Below are positions 1 through 8,841 of a stretch of DNA of 40,284 bases, piece after piece. The stretch's first letter is position 1; each line of letters opens with the position of its first letter. The stretch lies in NCBI GenBank assembly GCA_903933735.1, contig CAIZLB010000011.1, positions 1 to 40,284 of the forward strand. Direction: 5' to 3'. The DNA comes from an uncultured bacterium (GTDB lineage Bacteria > Patescibacteriota > Minisyncoccia > Phycocordibacterales > CAIZLB01). The position numbers and the translations under genes were made by a program. Below the pieces are notes generated by a model that was not told where the DNA came from, did no database searches, and saw only the letters and a list, made by a program, of their open reading frames with translations.

Positions 1-75
1 AAATATATAAAAGTAATAAATAGTATAGATACTATAATCAACACTATTAAACTTATGTTTTTTTTATTATTTTTA

Positions 76-603
76 TTATTCATAACTTAAATTAAGGTTA
101 AATGTAAAATTTTTACTTTGACTAAAAACTGAATATGGTAATTCCGCACCCTTGTAACGACTGTTATTCAATCTCTCTACTATAATATTTGCAGTATTTT
201 TATTGTCTATATCAGCACTTACTAAAACCTTTTTACTTAAAGTATCAACACTTATACTAGATATTTTTGCATTTGGAATTTCTTGATATATAGACTGTAT
301 TTCTTTATATATATCGATTGTATCCTTCTTAACACTTAGACTTAATATAGATATATTATTATTTATTTCCAGAGCTTCTTTCTTATCCCCCTCTGATTTA
401 TATGCATTGATTTCATTTTCTAAAGGTGTAATCTTATCAGATAAAATCTTGCCGTCAGTATTCATGGTCAAATAGGTCGGGAATAATATTATCATAAATA
501 CTACAAATAAAATCAATAATCCTATACTAAATATATAAACCAGATGAGCATAATATTCATCCAAGATCTTGTCTTTTTGCTGTTTTGTGACTAAAAATAA
601 CAT
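76..603 (-). CDS. PilN-like type IV pilus assembly protein (one N-terminal TM helix)
   Basis: 175-aa ORF directly downstream of a PilM-like ORF on the same strand; cytoplasmic N-terminus, TM helix and periplasmic region as in PilN. Confidence 0.6.
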   Translation of the reverse strand: MLFLVTKQQKDKILDEYYAHLVYIFSIGLLILFVVFMIILFPTYLTMNTDGKILSDKITPLENEINAYKSEGDKKEALEINNNISILSLSVKKDTIDIYKEIQSIYQEIPNAKISSISVDTLSKKVLVSADIDNKNTANIIVERLNNSRYKGAELPYSVFSQSKNFTFNLNLSYE

Positions 604-607
604 ATCT

Positions 608-1627
608 TTATTTTGATTTTGTTTTCGGTTTTGTTTTTGATAAAGTCAAACCAATAGCTGTAGCATATTGATATGAATCCGTTTTATTGATCGGTGGTAC
701 TTGATCACTGAAATCGGTTACATTGGTCCAAACATTTGGTTTGTCTATCTGTATAGCAAGTTTATCAGTCATCATATTGATGAATTCTGATTCTATTATA
801 TTTGAATATGTAGAACTTACAATGATAGATTTTATCTTATCAAAGCCATAAGATTTATTTTGTTCTATATAAGAGATCCAGAATATCATTATTCTATATA
901 TATCTTTTATAACTTCTTCTAATATTTCTTTTCTTTGTAGATTCAAATTATCATCAAATAAAGATTTATTTATCGTAGATGTGTATAGTACAATATCAGA
1001 TGAGATGATTGATACCACCACATATGTTTTTTCTATAGCTACAACACAATAAGAATTATTATCATCACTTCGAATCAAAGACTTACTTAATGCCTGATTT
1101 TGAATCAAAAATGAAATCACCTCCATATTTGCCTTTTTAAAAGTCTCTATATAATCTTCAATATTTTTTTTAGATACTACAGATACAGAGATTAATTTTT
1201 TATCATTTTTTAAATCTAAAACATCAACATATTCAAAAACCGTATCCTCGGCCTTGATTGGAACATTTTCTTCCATCTTAAACTCAATCTGGCTGCGTAT
1301 AGAAGCAGGATCTGTGTTATCGACCTCTTGAGTGTATACATAAGCAATCTCTTCTGGAAGAGAAACTTTAACATATTTGTATTTAAACTTTTTTTGAATC
1401 TTTTTTAAAATTTCGATAACTTCATCATTATCAGTTAAAGATTTATTTTTATCTATAGTGTGGGTTATGTTCTCTACCCCAAACTGATCAACAAGTAATT
1501 TTCCATCTTCATCTCTAAAACTTATATGACGTATGTGATCAAGTCCTATATCAATACCCGCATGATTAAAACTGATCATTTTTGGAACTGGAATATGTTT
1601 TTTTAATTTGTCTAAAAATGTATTCAT
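608..1627 (-). CDS. pilM: PilM-like type IV pilus assembly ATPase-fold protein
   Basis: 339 aa; 'AGIDIGLDHIRHI' actin-like N-terminus and 'SIRSQIEFKMEENVPIKAEDTVFEYV', typical of PilM. Confidence 0.75.
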   Translation of the reverse strand: MNTFLDKLKKHIPVPKMISFNHAGIDIGLDHIRHISFRDEDGKLLVDQFGVENITHTIDKNKSLTDNDEVIEILKKIQKKFKYKYVKVSLPEEIAYVYTQEVDNTDPASIRSQIEFKMEENVPIKAEDTVFEYVDVLDLKNDKKLISVSVVSKKNIEDYIETFKKANMEVISFLIQNQALSKSLIRSDDNNSYCVVAIEKTYVVVSIISSDIVLYTSTINKSLFDDNLNLQRKEILEEVIKDIYRIMIFWISYIEQNKSYGFDKIKSIIVSSTYSNIIESEFINMMTDKLAIQIDKPNVWTNVTDFSDQVPPINKTDSYQYATAIGLTLSKTKPKTKSK

Positions 1628-1633
1628 ATTTAA

Positions 1634-1957
1634 TTATGATAATATTGTACCGATTGGTAAAACCCTATTAGCTTCTATCAAAGCTAAACCTTGACCGTCT
1701 TTACAGGCCAATATCATAGCCTGACTCTCTATACCCATAATATCTCTTGGTTCTAAGTTTGTAACAAAAATCTTTTGGCTACCAACAAAACTCTCAAGGT
1801 CAACATGTCCGGCTATTCCTGATACAACCGTTCTTGTTTTATCTTCACCAAAATCAACTTCGAGTAATAATAACTTATCAGATCCTTCTACGGGTTCTGC
1901 TTTGATTATCTGCCCTACTTTCATTTCTACTTTTTTAAATTCATCGATTGTAATCAT
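1634..1957 (-). CDS. tRNA-binding domain protein (MetG C-terminal/CsaA-like OB fold)
   Basis: 'FKKVEMKVGQIIKAEPVEGSDKLLLLEVDFGE...RTVVSGIAGH', the EMAPII/MetG-beta signature. Confidence 0.85.
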   Translation of the reverse strand: MITIDEFKKVEMKVGQIIKAEPVEGSDKLLLLEVDFGEDKTRTVVSGIAGHVDLESFVGSQKIFVTNLEPRDIMGIESQAMILACKDGQGLALIEANRVLPIGTILS

Positions 1958-1970
1958 ATTTATGATTATA

Positions 1971-2429
1971 CTACAGTTTCAGTTTTGAATCGAGAAAATT
2001 TTGCAAAATCAGTGCTGCAACTTTTGCATCATCATCTTTTGTATTATCTCTGACTGATTTTGCATTTTTAGAAAAAGTTTTTGAGTTTTGATTTTTTTGA
2101 AAATGAAAACGATTTTCGGAATTTATGAGACTTGTAGACATTCTTTCATCTATACGATGTATGATGTATTTATTTTCTTTATTTAAAATGTCAATAAAGG
2201 TGTCAATATGTTTCTCTATACTATTATCTTTGTTTTGATAATCGACTGATTTTCCTATAACAATGTCTTTAACACCTTCTTTTTCGCATAAATTATCTAT
2301 ATACAATATGTGTTTATTACCTATATTATCCAAAAGGATGATATCACGAGGAAAGGCAATACTTCCTGCGTCATCGCTTATAGCAATACCAATCTTTTTT
2401 TGACCATAGTCTACCCCTAGATATTTCAT
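1971..2429 (-). CDS. ruvX: Holliday junction resolvase RuvX/YqgF
   Basis: 'MKYLGVDYGQKKIGIAISDDAGSIAFP' and 'IDERMSTS'; start moved inward from the ORF-track start at 2471. Confidence 0.85.
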   Translation of the reverse strand: MKYLGVDYGQKKIGIAISDDAGSIAFPRDIILLDNIGNKHILYIDNLCEKEGVKDIVIGKSVDYQNKDNSIEKHIDTFIDILNKENKYIIHRIDERMSTSLINSENRFHFQKNQNSKTFSKNAKSVRDNTKDDDAKVAALILQNFLDSKLKL

Positions 2430-2475
2430 ATATAATCTGATAATATCATAAAGGTATATCGACGTATACACTTAT

Positions 2476-2562
2476 GGAGGAGTGGCAGAGAGGTCGATTG
2501 CACCTGTCTTGAAAACAGGAGGGCTCTAACGGGTCCCGTGAGTTCGAATCTCACCTCCTCCG
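2476..2562 (+). tRNA. tRNA-Ser(TGA)
   Basis: Acceptor GGAGGAG/CTCCTCC, anticodon stem CCTGT-cTTGAAAA-CAGG with TGA, long variable arm, T-arm GTGAG-TTCGAAT-CTCAC; no encoded CCA. Confidence 0.95.
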
Positions 2563-2570
2563 CTAGTAAA

Positions 2571-2597
2571 AACAATCATCGCAAGGTGATTGTTTTT
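2571..2597 (+). terminator. Rho-independent terminator after tRNA-Ser
   Basis: AACAATCATC-GCAA-GGTGATTGTT followed by T-tract. Confidence 0.85.
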
Positions 2598-2602
2598 TAT
2601 TA

Positions 2603-2730
2603 GGAGGAGAGGAAGTGCATAGTTGCACTTCCGTGGGAGACTCGAAAGGCTTTTCTATGTTTTTGGGCATTGTGATGCGAAAAAACGAGAAAAGGCGTAC
2701 TGAAGCTGTAAGCTTCGAATCTCACCTTTT
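2603..2730 (+). other. Structured tRNA-Ser-like element (ncRNA candidate or integration/duplication scar)
   Basis: Starts with GGAGGAG and ends with TTCGAATCTCACCT, both identical to the adjacent tRNA-Ser; internal hairpins GGAAGTGCA-TAGT-TGCACTTCC, CTTTTCT..AGAAAAG and GAAGCT-GTA-AGCTTC. Confidence 0.5.
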
Positions 2731-2800
2731 AAAGATTTTTAAATATCAAACCAAAGTAATCTGAATATTTACGGTGTACAAAAAAAATAATTGAGTTATT

Positions 2801-3367
2801 ATGGTAAGTATGAATGAAAACTACGAAATACCACAAGTACACTCTTTGGATCAGGTTGATAGTCATAGTAAATCTCAAGATAATGGCGAAAAAGCATTCG
2901 AAATACGAAAAGATTTTGCAGAAAAATACCCACTTTTATCAGAACGATTAGACTCTGAAGAAAAATGGGGTATCTTTCAAGCTGCTCTAGGGAGTAGAAA
3001 TGTTGAAGAAGATATTTTAGCAGAAGTGTATAATGATGTCATAAAAAGTCACTACGTAGAAGGTATACAAACAATTGTTTTTTATGGGTGGGATAGAGAT
3101 AAAAATGCTATTGATTTATATGGATGGGGATCAAAACCTGGTACTTTTAAGGCTATACGCACACTCGTTCATCATAGTGAAGAGGCGGTCAAACTTAACC
3201 GTACCGTTTTTCCTGATTACACCCTATCAATGAAATTTAATGACGGAACAGGGACACCTAGTGCAAAAAAGCTTTTTATAAGCTGGGAAACCCGAGAAGA
3301 TGTAAAAAAATGGTTAGAGACATTCAGAATGGGACATCTGCTTGAGCCATTTTTTGATGCAAAATAG
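2801..3367 (+). CDS. Hypothetical protein
   Basis: 188-aa ORF with no competing ORF; start may be the ATG at 2810. Confidence 0.7.
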   Translation: MVSMNENYEIPQVHSLDQVDSHSKSQDNGEKAFEIRKDFAEKYPLLSERLDSEEKWGIFQAALGSRNVEEDILAEVYNDVIKSHYVEGIQTIVFYGWDRDKNAIDLYGWGSKPGTFKAIRTLVHHSEEAVKLNRTVFPDYTLSMKFNDGTGTPSAKKLFISWETREDVKKWLETFRMGHLLEPFFDAK

Positions 3368-3407
3368 AATTATTTTATGATTTAAAAATTATTGCTATCA
3401 TACCCCC

Positions 3408-3968
3408 ATGTCCCCTACCCAATCATTTCTAAAAATAGCCAACACCTGCCCGGAGTTCAAAGAAGCAATTGATATAATAAAATCAAACTCAGAAGGACAG
3501 ATATGGCTCATCGGAGGCTTTGTCTGTCGAAGTATAATCCAGGACCTATATAACATCCACCTGAAAAAAGATGTAGACTTAGACTTTATCATCGAAATAC
3601 CAAAAGAAATAAAACTCCCCAAAGGTTGGAAGATGGAACGAAACAGCTATGGTAATCCAAAACTAATCGGACCAAAATATGAGATAGACTATATACCATT
3701 AAAAAGTATACATTCTATAATCAGACGAGGACTTGAACCAACAATAGAAAATTTTTTATCAGGAACGCCTTTAAATGTTCAGTCTATTATTTATGATGTT
3801 ACAAATGATAAAGTCATAGGTGATATAGGAATAAAGGCTATAGAGGATAAGATTGTCGCCGTAAACAACCCCGAACAGGCACAACACAGAGCAGAGAAAA
3901 AAGGTGTGAGTGTTGATGATCTGGTTATAGATATTGCTAATCAGTTTGGGTTTGAGGCGAGATTATAA
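3408..3968 (+). CDS. Nucleotidyltransferase-like protein
   Basis: 'WLIGGFVCRSI...KKDVDLDFII' resembles the pol-beta NTase GG..DxD core. Confidence 0.6.
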   Translation: MSPTQSFLKIANTCPEFKEAIDIIKSNSEGQIWLIGGFVCRSIIQDLYNIHLKKDVDLDFIIEIPKEIKLPKGWKMERNSYGNPKLIGPKYEIDYIPLKSIHSIIRRGLEPTIENFLSGTPLNVQSIIYDVTNDKVIGDIGIKAIEDKIVAVNNPEQAQHRAEKKGVSVDDLVIDIANQFGFEARL

Positions 3969-4009
3969 ACTCAAGACTATCCCCCTCTCCTATGCTACAA
4001 TGAAAAAAT

Positions 4010-4585
4010 ATGAAAAAAGGCATACTTATAATCATATTAATAGCAATCGTTGTGGTCATTTTTCATTTATATGAGATCATTCAACTTAAAACCCCTGACC
4101 TATATTCAAAATACGAATGGACATCTGTTGATGTAGGATCTCTAAAAGACAATAGACCTAATGTTTGGGTATTTCCATCATTTAATAATAAACAAAATTT
4201 ATATCCAGATGGAAAATTTTATAAGACAACAAATCCTGATCCATCTTTAGAAGGATGGAAGGTTGAAGACGAGCAATGTATAAAGAGACATGATGGTCCT
4301 TGTGGTTTTTACGGTGGTGATAATGATTTTATAAATTATTATGAAGATAATCTAGAAAAACTTGGATATACAAATAATGGTTTAAATATAGATAATGATT
4401 TACATATCGCTAAGGACGGTAAATACAATTTAACATTAGGAAATGCTGACGGACCTTATGGAACAACTAGGGTTTTTATTAAAAACCAAGGTGATCAAAT
4501 ACGCCTTGTTATTATTTCAAGTTATACAACTGAAAATACTGTGTTTATAAGTGATATTTTTACTCCAAAAGAGTTGATGAAATAA
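4010..4585 (+). CDS. Hypothetical membrane-anchored or secreted protein
   Basis: N-terminal hydrophobic anchor 'GILIIILIAIVVVIFHLYEII' followed by a polar domain. Confidence 0.7.
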   Translation: MKKGILIIILIAIVVVIFHLYEIIQLKTPDLYSKYEWTSVDVGSLKDNRPNVWVFPSFNNKQNLYPDGKFYKTTNPDPSLEGWKVEDEQCIKRHDGPCGFYGGDNDFINYYEDNLEKLGYTNNGLNIDNDLHIAKDGKYNLTLGNADGPYGTTRVFIKNQGDQIRLVIISSYTTENTVFISDIFTPKELMK

Positions 4586-4607
4586 AATATTTAAAAATCT
4601 ACACGAT

Positions 4608-5048
4608 ATGAATTTAATAGATGAAATAAAAAAATTAAACTTTCAAAGTGATGATTTTATCATAGTAGGAAGTGGCCCTATGGTAATACGTGGATTAAAA
4701 GAATTGAATGATATAGATATCATTGTTAGCAGAGAACTATTTGATGAATGCAAAAAAGATGATAGATGGAAACAAATTCCATGGACATATCCAGATCATC
4801 TTGGACAAATATATCTCGAATCTGAACCATTTGAATTATATCTAGATGTAAATTGTGGAGATTTTAATCCAACATTTGGAGAATTAATGAGTAGATCTGA
4901 TTTAATAGAAGGAATTCATTTTGCTTCAATAGAGGATGTACTCCGATTTAAGAAATCTTATAATAGGCCGAAACATGAGAAAGATATAGAAATAATAGAA
5001 GAATATTTATTGAATCATTCTTCATCAGATATTTCAGATATAATCTAG
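4608..5048 (+). CDS. Nucleotidyltransferase-like protein (paralogue of the 6506 gene)
   Basis: 'FIIVGSGPMVIRGLKELNDIDIIVSRELF...FELYLDVNCGD...IEDVLRFKKSYNRPKHEKDIEIIEEYLLNH'. Confidence 0.7.
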   Translation: MNLIDEIKKLNFQSDDFIIVGSGPMVIRGLKELNDIDIIVSRELFDECKKDDRWKQIPWTYPDHLGQIYLESEPFELYLDVNCGDFNPTFGELMSRSDLIEGIHFASIEDVLRFKKSYNRPKHEKDIEIIEEYLLNHSSSDISDII

Positions 5049-5062
5049 AGAGTCCTATGGGT

Positions 5063-5563
5063 TCAAACCTGTAATAACTTTCTAACCCTTTCTTCAAATG
5101 TATTCATATGATAATGAAGTGGAAATGGTATAAGTAAACCATTATTTACCACATTAAACCCGTCAGCAAGGAGAGGTTTCTCAAGGAGTCTGAAAATATT
5201 TGACTTAACTAAAATAATAGGAGTCTTTGTATTTTTCATTATCGCGTTTAAATCTTTTTTAAAGTTTTCATAATTATCTAAAATCAGCCTATCCGCCTCT
5301 TTGTCTGGGAGCTTATTCACGGGAGTATAGATTGGATTCATTAAGACATATCCAGCATCTGCCAATCTTCTCAATCCTTCGTCTTTCGTAGCAGGTTTAA
5401 AATCAAGTATTGCTTTCATAAAAGCCCGAAACAAAACTTCTGACACTCTCCCTGTTGGATCATAGAAATATCCATGTCCAGCAGGAGGTGATTCTAAAAC
5501 AAAAATTGCCTTTATATTTTTAGGCATATAGTTGTTACGTAAAGAGATGAACTCTGATTCCAT
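5063..5563 (-). CDS. Hypothetical protein, possibly uracil-DNA-glycosylase-like fold
   Basis: 'AIFVLESPPAGHGYFYDPTGR...' and C-terminal 'PFPLHYHMNTF'; weak resemblance only. Confidence 0.55.
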   Translation of the reverse strand: MESEFISLRNNYMPKNIKAIFVLESPPAGHGYFYDPTGRVSEVLFRAFMKAILDFKPATKDEGLRRLADAGYVLMNPIYTPVNKLPDKEADRLILDNYENFKKDLNAIMKNTKTPIILVKSNIFRLLEKPLLADGFNVVNNGLLIPFPLHYHMNTFEERVRKLLQV

Positions 5564-5614
5564 GTCATAAGTATATCAATAAATAGTGATTTTAAATATT
5601 CCCACCCCTCTTTC

Positions 5615-6355
5615 CTAAACCCTATAAGTCTCCAAATCCACCTTATTAAAATCAATCAAAACCTTTGCATCCAAATCATACTGACAATTTTGATATGGAT
5701 TTTCTGGCCAATTTAAATTAAAAGGATTTAATTGTTGTATATAAACCTCACTTTTTAGCGGCTTACCTGGATAACACCAAAGTATCCACTTTTGCTGATT
5801 TTCTACATATTCATTAGGAAGTTTTATTTGATTTTTACTAATTAAATACATCATAAGTACCTCTTCTAAAAAGAAATTAACCTGATTATCTTTAACCTCC
5901 CTTCCAAACGCCTCACAATCTTCTTCAATGTATTTCTGAAATTTCAAATCTTCTTTATAGAGTTTCTTTATTTTATCAAATAATCGATTAAAATCTGTTG
6001 TTCCAACGTATAATTGATTCCAAACCATATAATTAAATCCATGTTGTATTTGAAATGTTGTACAATTTTTCTCAATAATTCGTTGCAAACTATTTCTATG
6101 ATCTATTACTTGATTCATAAAAGAATGTTTCAGTTCTGGTGCAGGTCTGTCGCTATATAAATACAAGAAATCTCCATAAATAAAATTCAAGCCTATAAGT
6201 GGTTTTTTGACCTTGTCCGTTGCAAGTTTTTTAATATCTTCCATACAATTTTTAGCATTTTGCCTATTGCCTAATTTACTCATTGAGAGGCCGAAAATGA
6301 TTAAACCTTTTTCATCAGGAAGTTTATGAATATCACGAAATTTGTTTTTCTCCAT
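5615..6355 (-). CDS. Divergent tRNA-dependent cyclodipeptide synthase (CDPS)-like protein
   Basis: 'LIIFGLSMSKLGN' near the N-terminus, F-x3-E 'FFLEEVLMMYL', and 'LWCYPGKPL', in the order seen in CDPS proteins. Confidence 0.5.
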   Translation of the reverse strand: MEKNKFRDIHKLPDEKGLIIFGLSMSKLGNRQNAKNCMEDIKKLATDKVKKPLIGLNFIYGDFLYLYSDRPAPELKHSFMNQVIDHRNSLQRIIEKNCTTFQIQHGFNYMVWNQLYVGTTDFNRLFDKIKKLYKEDLKFQKYIEEDCEAFGREVKDNQVNFFLEEVLMMYLISKNQIKLPNEYVENQQKWILWCYPGKPLKSEVYIQQLNPFNLNWPENPYQNCQYDLDAKVLIDFNKVDLETYRV

Positions 6356-6505
6356 GATGAGATTATATCAAGAAAGTAAAAATTAATCTTGAGTGTTTAT
6401 CTTGGTCAGTATTTAGTGAATATAGTCCAAAAACAGTCCATATTCACTAATTTTATACGAAAGAATGCCATTTCTCGATATCTCCCCCTATGTTATCATA
6501 ACCCT

Positions 6506-6946
6506 ATGCCCACCTCAGAAAAGAAACCCATAAACCTCTATGAAGAGATAAACAAACTAAACCTACCCAAAGATCACTTCATGATCGTCGGTAGTGGTAT
6601 CATGTCCCTCAAGGGAATACGTGATTCTTATGATCTGGACCTAGTTATATCCGAGGAATTATTTGAGCAATTAAAAAACGGACCGGACTTCGAATTAAGA
6701 CCCTGGACCAGAACAGGCATAGGAAGAGAGTGGCTAAAGAACGACATAGCTGATCTAGTTGTGGACATGAGAATCGGGGATGAAATATATGATTTACAAA
6801 GACTAAAGTTGGAAGGTGAAAAAATAGATGATATGTGGTTTTTGAGTTTAAAACAACTTATAGATTTTAAAAGAGTTTACGGCAGACAAAAAGATTTCGA
6901 TGATATAGAGCTTATTGAGAGATATTTATTAAATCATATAAAATAA
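6506..6946 (+). CDS. Nucleotidyltransferase-like protein
   Basis: 'FMIVGSGIMSLKGIRDSYDLDLVISEELF...LVVDMRIGD...KQLIDFKRVYGRQKDFDDIELIERYLLNH', parallel to the 4608 gene; start moved from 6389. Confidence 0.7.
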   Translation: MPTSEKKPINLYEEINKLNLPKDHFMIVGSGIMSLKGIRDSYDLDLVISEELFEQLKNGPDFELRPWTRTGIGREWLKNDIADLVVDMRIGDEIYDLQRLKLEGEKIDDMWFLSLKQLIDFKRVYGRQKDFDDIELIERYLLNHIK

Positions 6947-7016
6947 TTTAATTACCGTAAACTTTACTTTTTTACAAATTAGGAGTATTTTTACCATGTA
7001 ACAACCGCACACAAAC

Positions 7017-7445
7017 ATGCCATTTATAAACAAAGATATATTATTAGCAGAATTCTTACAAGCTGTACGCAGAAGAATCTTACAATCCCAAAACGAGGAT
7101 GCTAGAATTTTCTTCGATAGCTTCTTAGGAAATCACCTACTTGAAGAGATAAAAGCGGATCTTCCAGACGACTGGAGCGGTTCGTTTAACGCTGGGGATT
7201 TTGACGAACTCTATCCGCTAGTAGCTGAAATACTTTTCGATGCCGCGACCCGAAATGACGGCGAAGGGCATGCAAATATTTACGAAGATGCAAGTGCAGT
7301 CTCTCTCGCTTTTTGCGAAGAGATGAATGAAGTATTCCAATGTTCTGGTAATGAAACCTTTATTTTCATACCTATCAAATCTTTTTCTGAAATTATGATT
7401 GAATCAGGTCGGGCCTTATCAGCAGACCAAGATAGTCAAGGATAG
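7017..7445 (+). CDS. Hypothetical protein
   Basis: 142-aa ORF, TTTACT-N17-TATTTT promoter-like upstream and strong terminator downstream. Confidence 0.65.
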   Translation: MPFINKDILLAEFLQAVRRRILQSQNEDARIFFDSFLGNHLLEEIKADLPDDWSGSFNAGDFDELYPLVAEILFDAATRNDGEGHANIYEDASAVSLAFCEEMNEVFQCSGNETFIFIPIKSFSEIMIESGRALSADQDSQG

Positions 7446-7488
7446 ATTATCCCAAAAGAAGACTGATTGATTTCCTGTTCCACACAGG

Positions 7489-7523
7489 GCCACCTCTTGA
7501 CGACACAAGGGTGGCACTTTTTT
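7489..7523 (+). terminator. Rho-independent terminator
   Basis: GCCACC(T)CTTG-acgaca-CAAGGGTGGC followed by T-run. Confidence 0.8.
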
Positions 7524-7573
7524 ATGAATATGAGAATTGAACAATCCCTAACAAACATATATAATTTAATCAC

Positions 7574-7822
7574 ATGAAATCAATAGAAAATATACCAAAT
7601 ATATATACTATACTTGAAAATTTTACAGAAGAATATAATATACCGCCATATGATAGTTATATATCATATTTTGACGTTAAGCCTGTTGGAGAATTAGACG
7701 AAAACATAACAGATGAAAATGAGAAAAATGAACCATGTCTTATAGTAAAACTCAGAGACAAATTACCTCCGGGTTTAGAAATACCAGCTTCATATAGAGG
7801 GACAAGGGTTTTTGTGAGGTGA
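7574..7822 (+). CDS. Hypothetical protein
   Basis: 82-aa ORF filling the gap between genes. Confidence 0.55.
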   Translation: MKSIENIPNIYTILENFTEEYNIPPYDSYISYFDVKPVGELDENITDENEKNEPCLIVKLRDKLPPGLEIPASYRGTRVFVR

Positions 7823-7827
7823 TTGAT

Positions 7828-8274
7828 TTATCTATTATAAACCCTCCCCGCTTTATAATTCTCCACAACCTTTTCACTTGGTTTAAACAAAGGACTTGGT
7901 AGATGATCCAGATCAAACCATTCCCACTTTGTTATCTCATCAGGCTCCATAACTTTAGCCTCACCTTCGAACTTTGTACAAAGTAAACCAATAGTCACAA
8001 AATGAGCATTCGGAACTATATCATTTGAAAGACTTATAACTTCTAAATCCTCTAACTCTATATGAATACCTGTTTCCTCCATAACTTCCCTTTGACCACC
8101 AGCTTCAAAACTCTCACCAAAATCCAGTTTACCACCAGGCATGGTCCAGGTACCTTCACCATTCATAAGACTTTGAGCCTTTTCAGGGTCGACATGTCTT
8201 TGTCCGAGTAGTATCTTATTATCTTTTAATATCATAACACCGAAACCAATTCCCATTTTTTTAGTTGTTTCCAT
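7828..8274 (-). CDS. NUDIX hydrolase
   Basis: Nudix box 'GGKLDFGESFEAGGQREVMEETGI'; start METTKKMGIGF. Confidence 0.9.
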   Translation of the reverse strand: METTKKMGIGFGVMILKDNKILLGQRHVDPEKAQSLMNGEGTWTMPGGKLDFGESFEAGGQREVMEETGIHIELEDLEVISLSNDIVPNAHFVTIGLLCTKFEGEAKVMEPDEITKWEWFDLDHLPSPLFKPSEKVVENYKAGRVYNR

Positions 8275-8356
8275 GGGTATATTATATAATATAGGTTTGA
8301 AATAATCGAATTTTCCGGATAGTTGAAAATCTCCCACAAAGATATACAATTAAATC

Positions 8357-8830
8357 ATGATTAATATAAACAAAGACTCTTTAAAAAACTTTATATTAGA
8401 AGCAAGTAGAGCAACTTATGCTTCAGGTAATGAATTTATAAAACAAAAACAAGAAGACGGTTCAACAACTATCGTATACGAGAACAGTGAATACAAATAT
8501 CACGATAACTATTTTGGAGGAGAACCCTATGGAGGAAGAGAGGTTATTTTTAAAGATAATAAACCTATATGGATGATGGTTTATTATGGTTTTGTTTATG
8601 AAAATATCGATAATAAAGAAGTTTACCCATTTCTGACAGAATCACTCAGTAGTTCAACTATCGATATGCCATATAGGGGTCCAGTTATACATATCAGAGA
8701 TAATTGGAAATATGAAAATAAATTTATAGGTGATGTTGATAAATTCTCAGGAACAGAGGAAATATTAAAAGATGGAGCATGTGTTTATGAAGCAAGTTAT
8801 ATAGGTGGTTTTGTGGATGTTACATCTTAG
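8357..8830 (+). CDS. DUF5680-like protein
   Basis: 'LKNFILEASRATYASG...YHDNYFGGEPYGGREVIF...PIWMMVYYG...PYRGP'. Confidence 0.7.
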   Translation: MININKDSLKNFILEASRATYASGNEFIKQKQEDGSTTIVYENSEYKYHDNYFGGEPYGGREVIFKDNKPIWMMVYYGFVYENIDNKEVYPFLTESLSSSTIDMPYRGPVIHIRDNWKYENKFIGDVDKFSGTEEILKDGACVYEASYIGGFVDVTS

Positions 8831-8841
8831 TTATTAAACCC

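Noticed and set aside
2603-2730. Structured element as tmRNA, 4.5S RNA or a second functional tRNA
   Set aside because: Too short for tmRNA, no SRP GGAA/AGCA core, no matching 3' acceptor strand or normal T-stem for a tRNA
3398-3622. 74-aa minus ORF over the 3408 NTase gene
   Set aside because: Antisense to a longer ORF with recognisable motif
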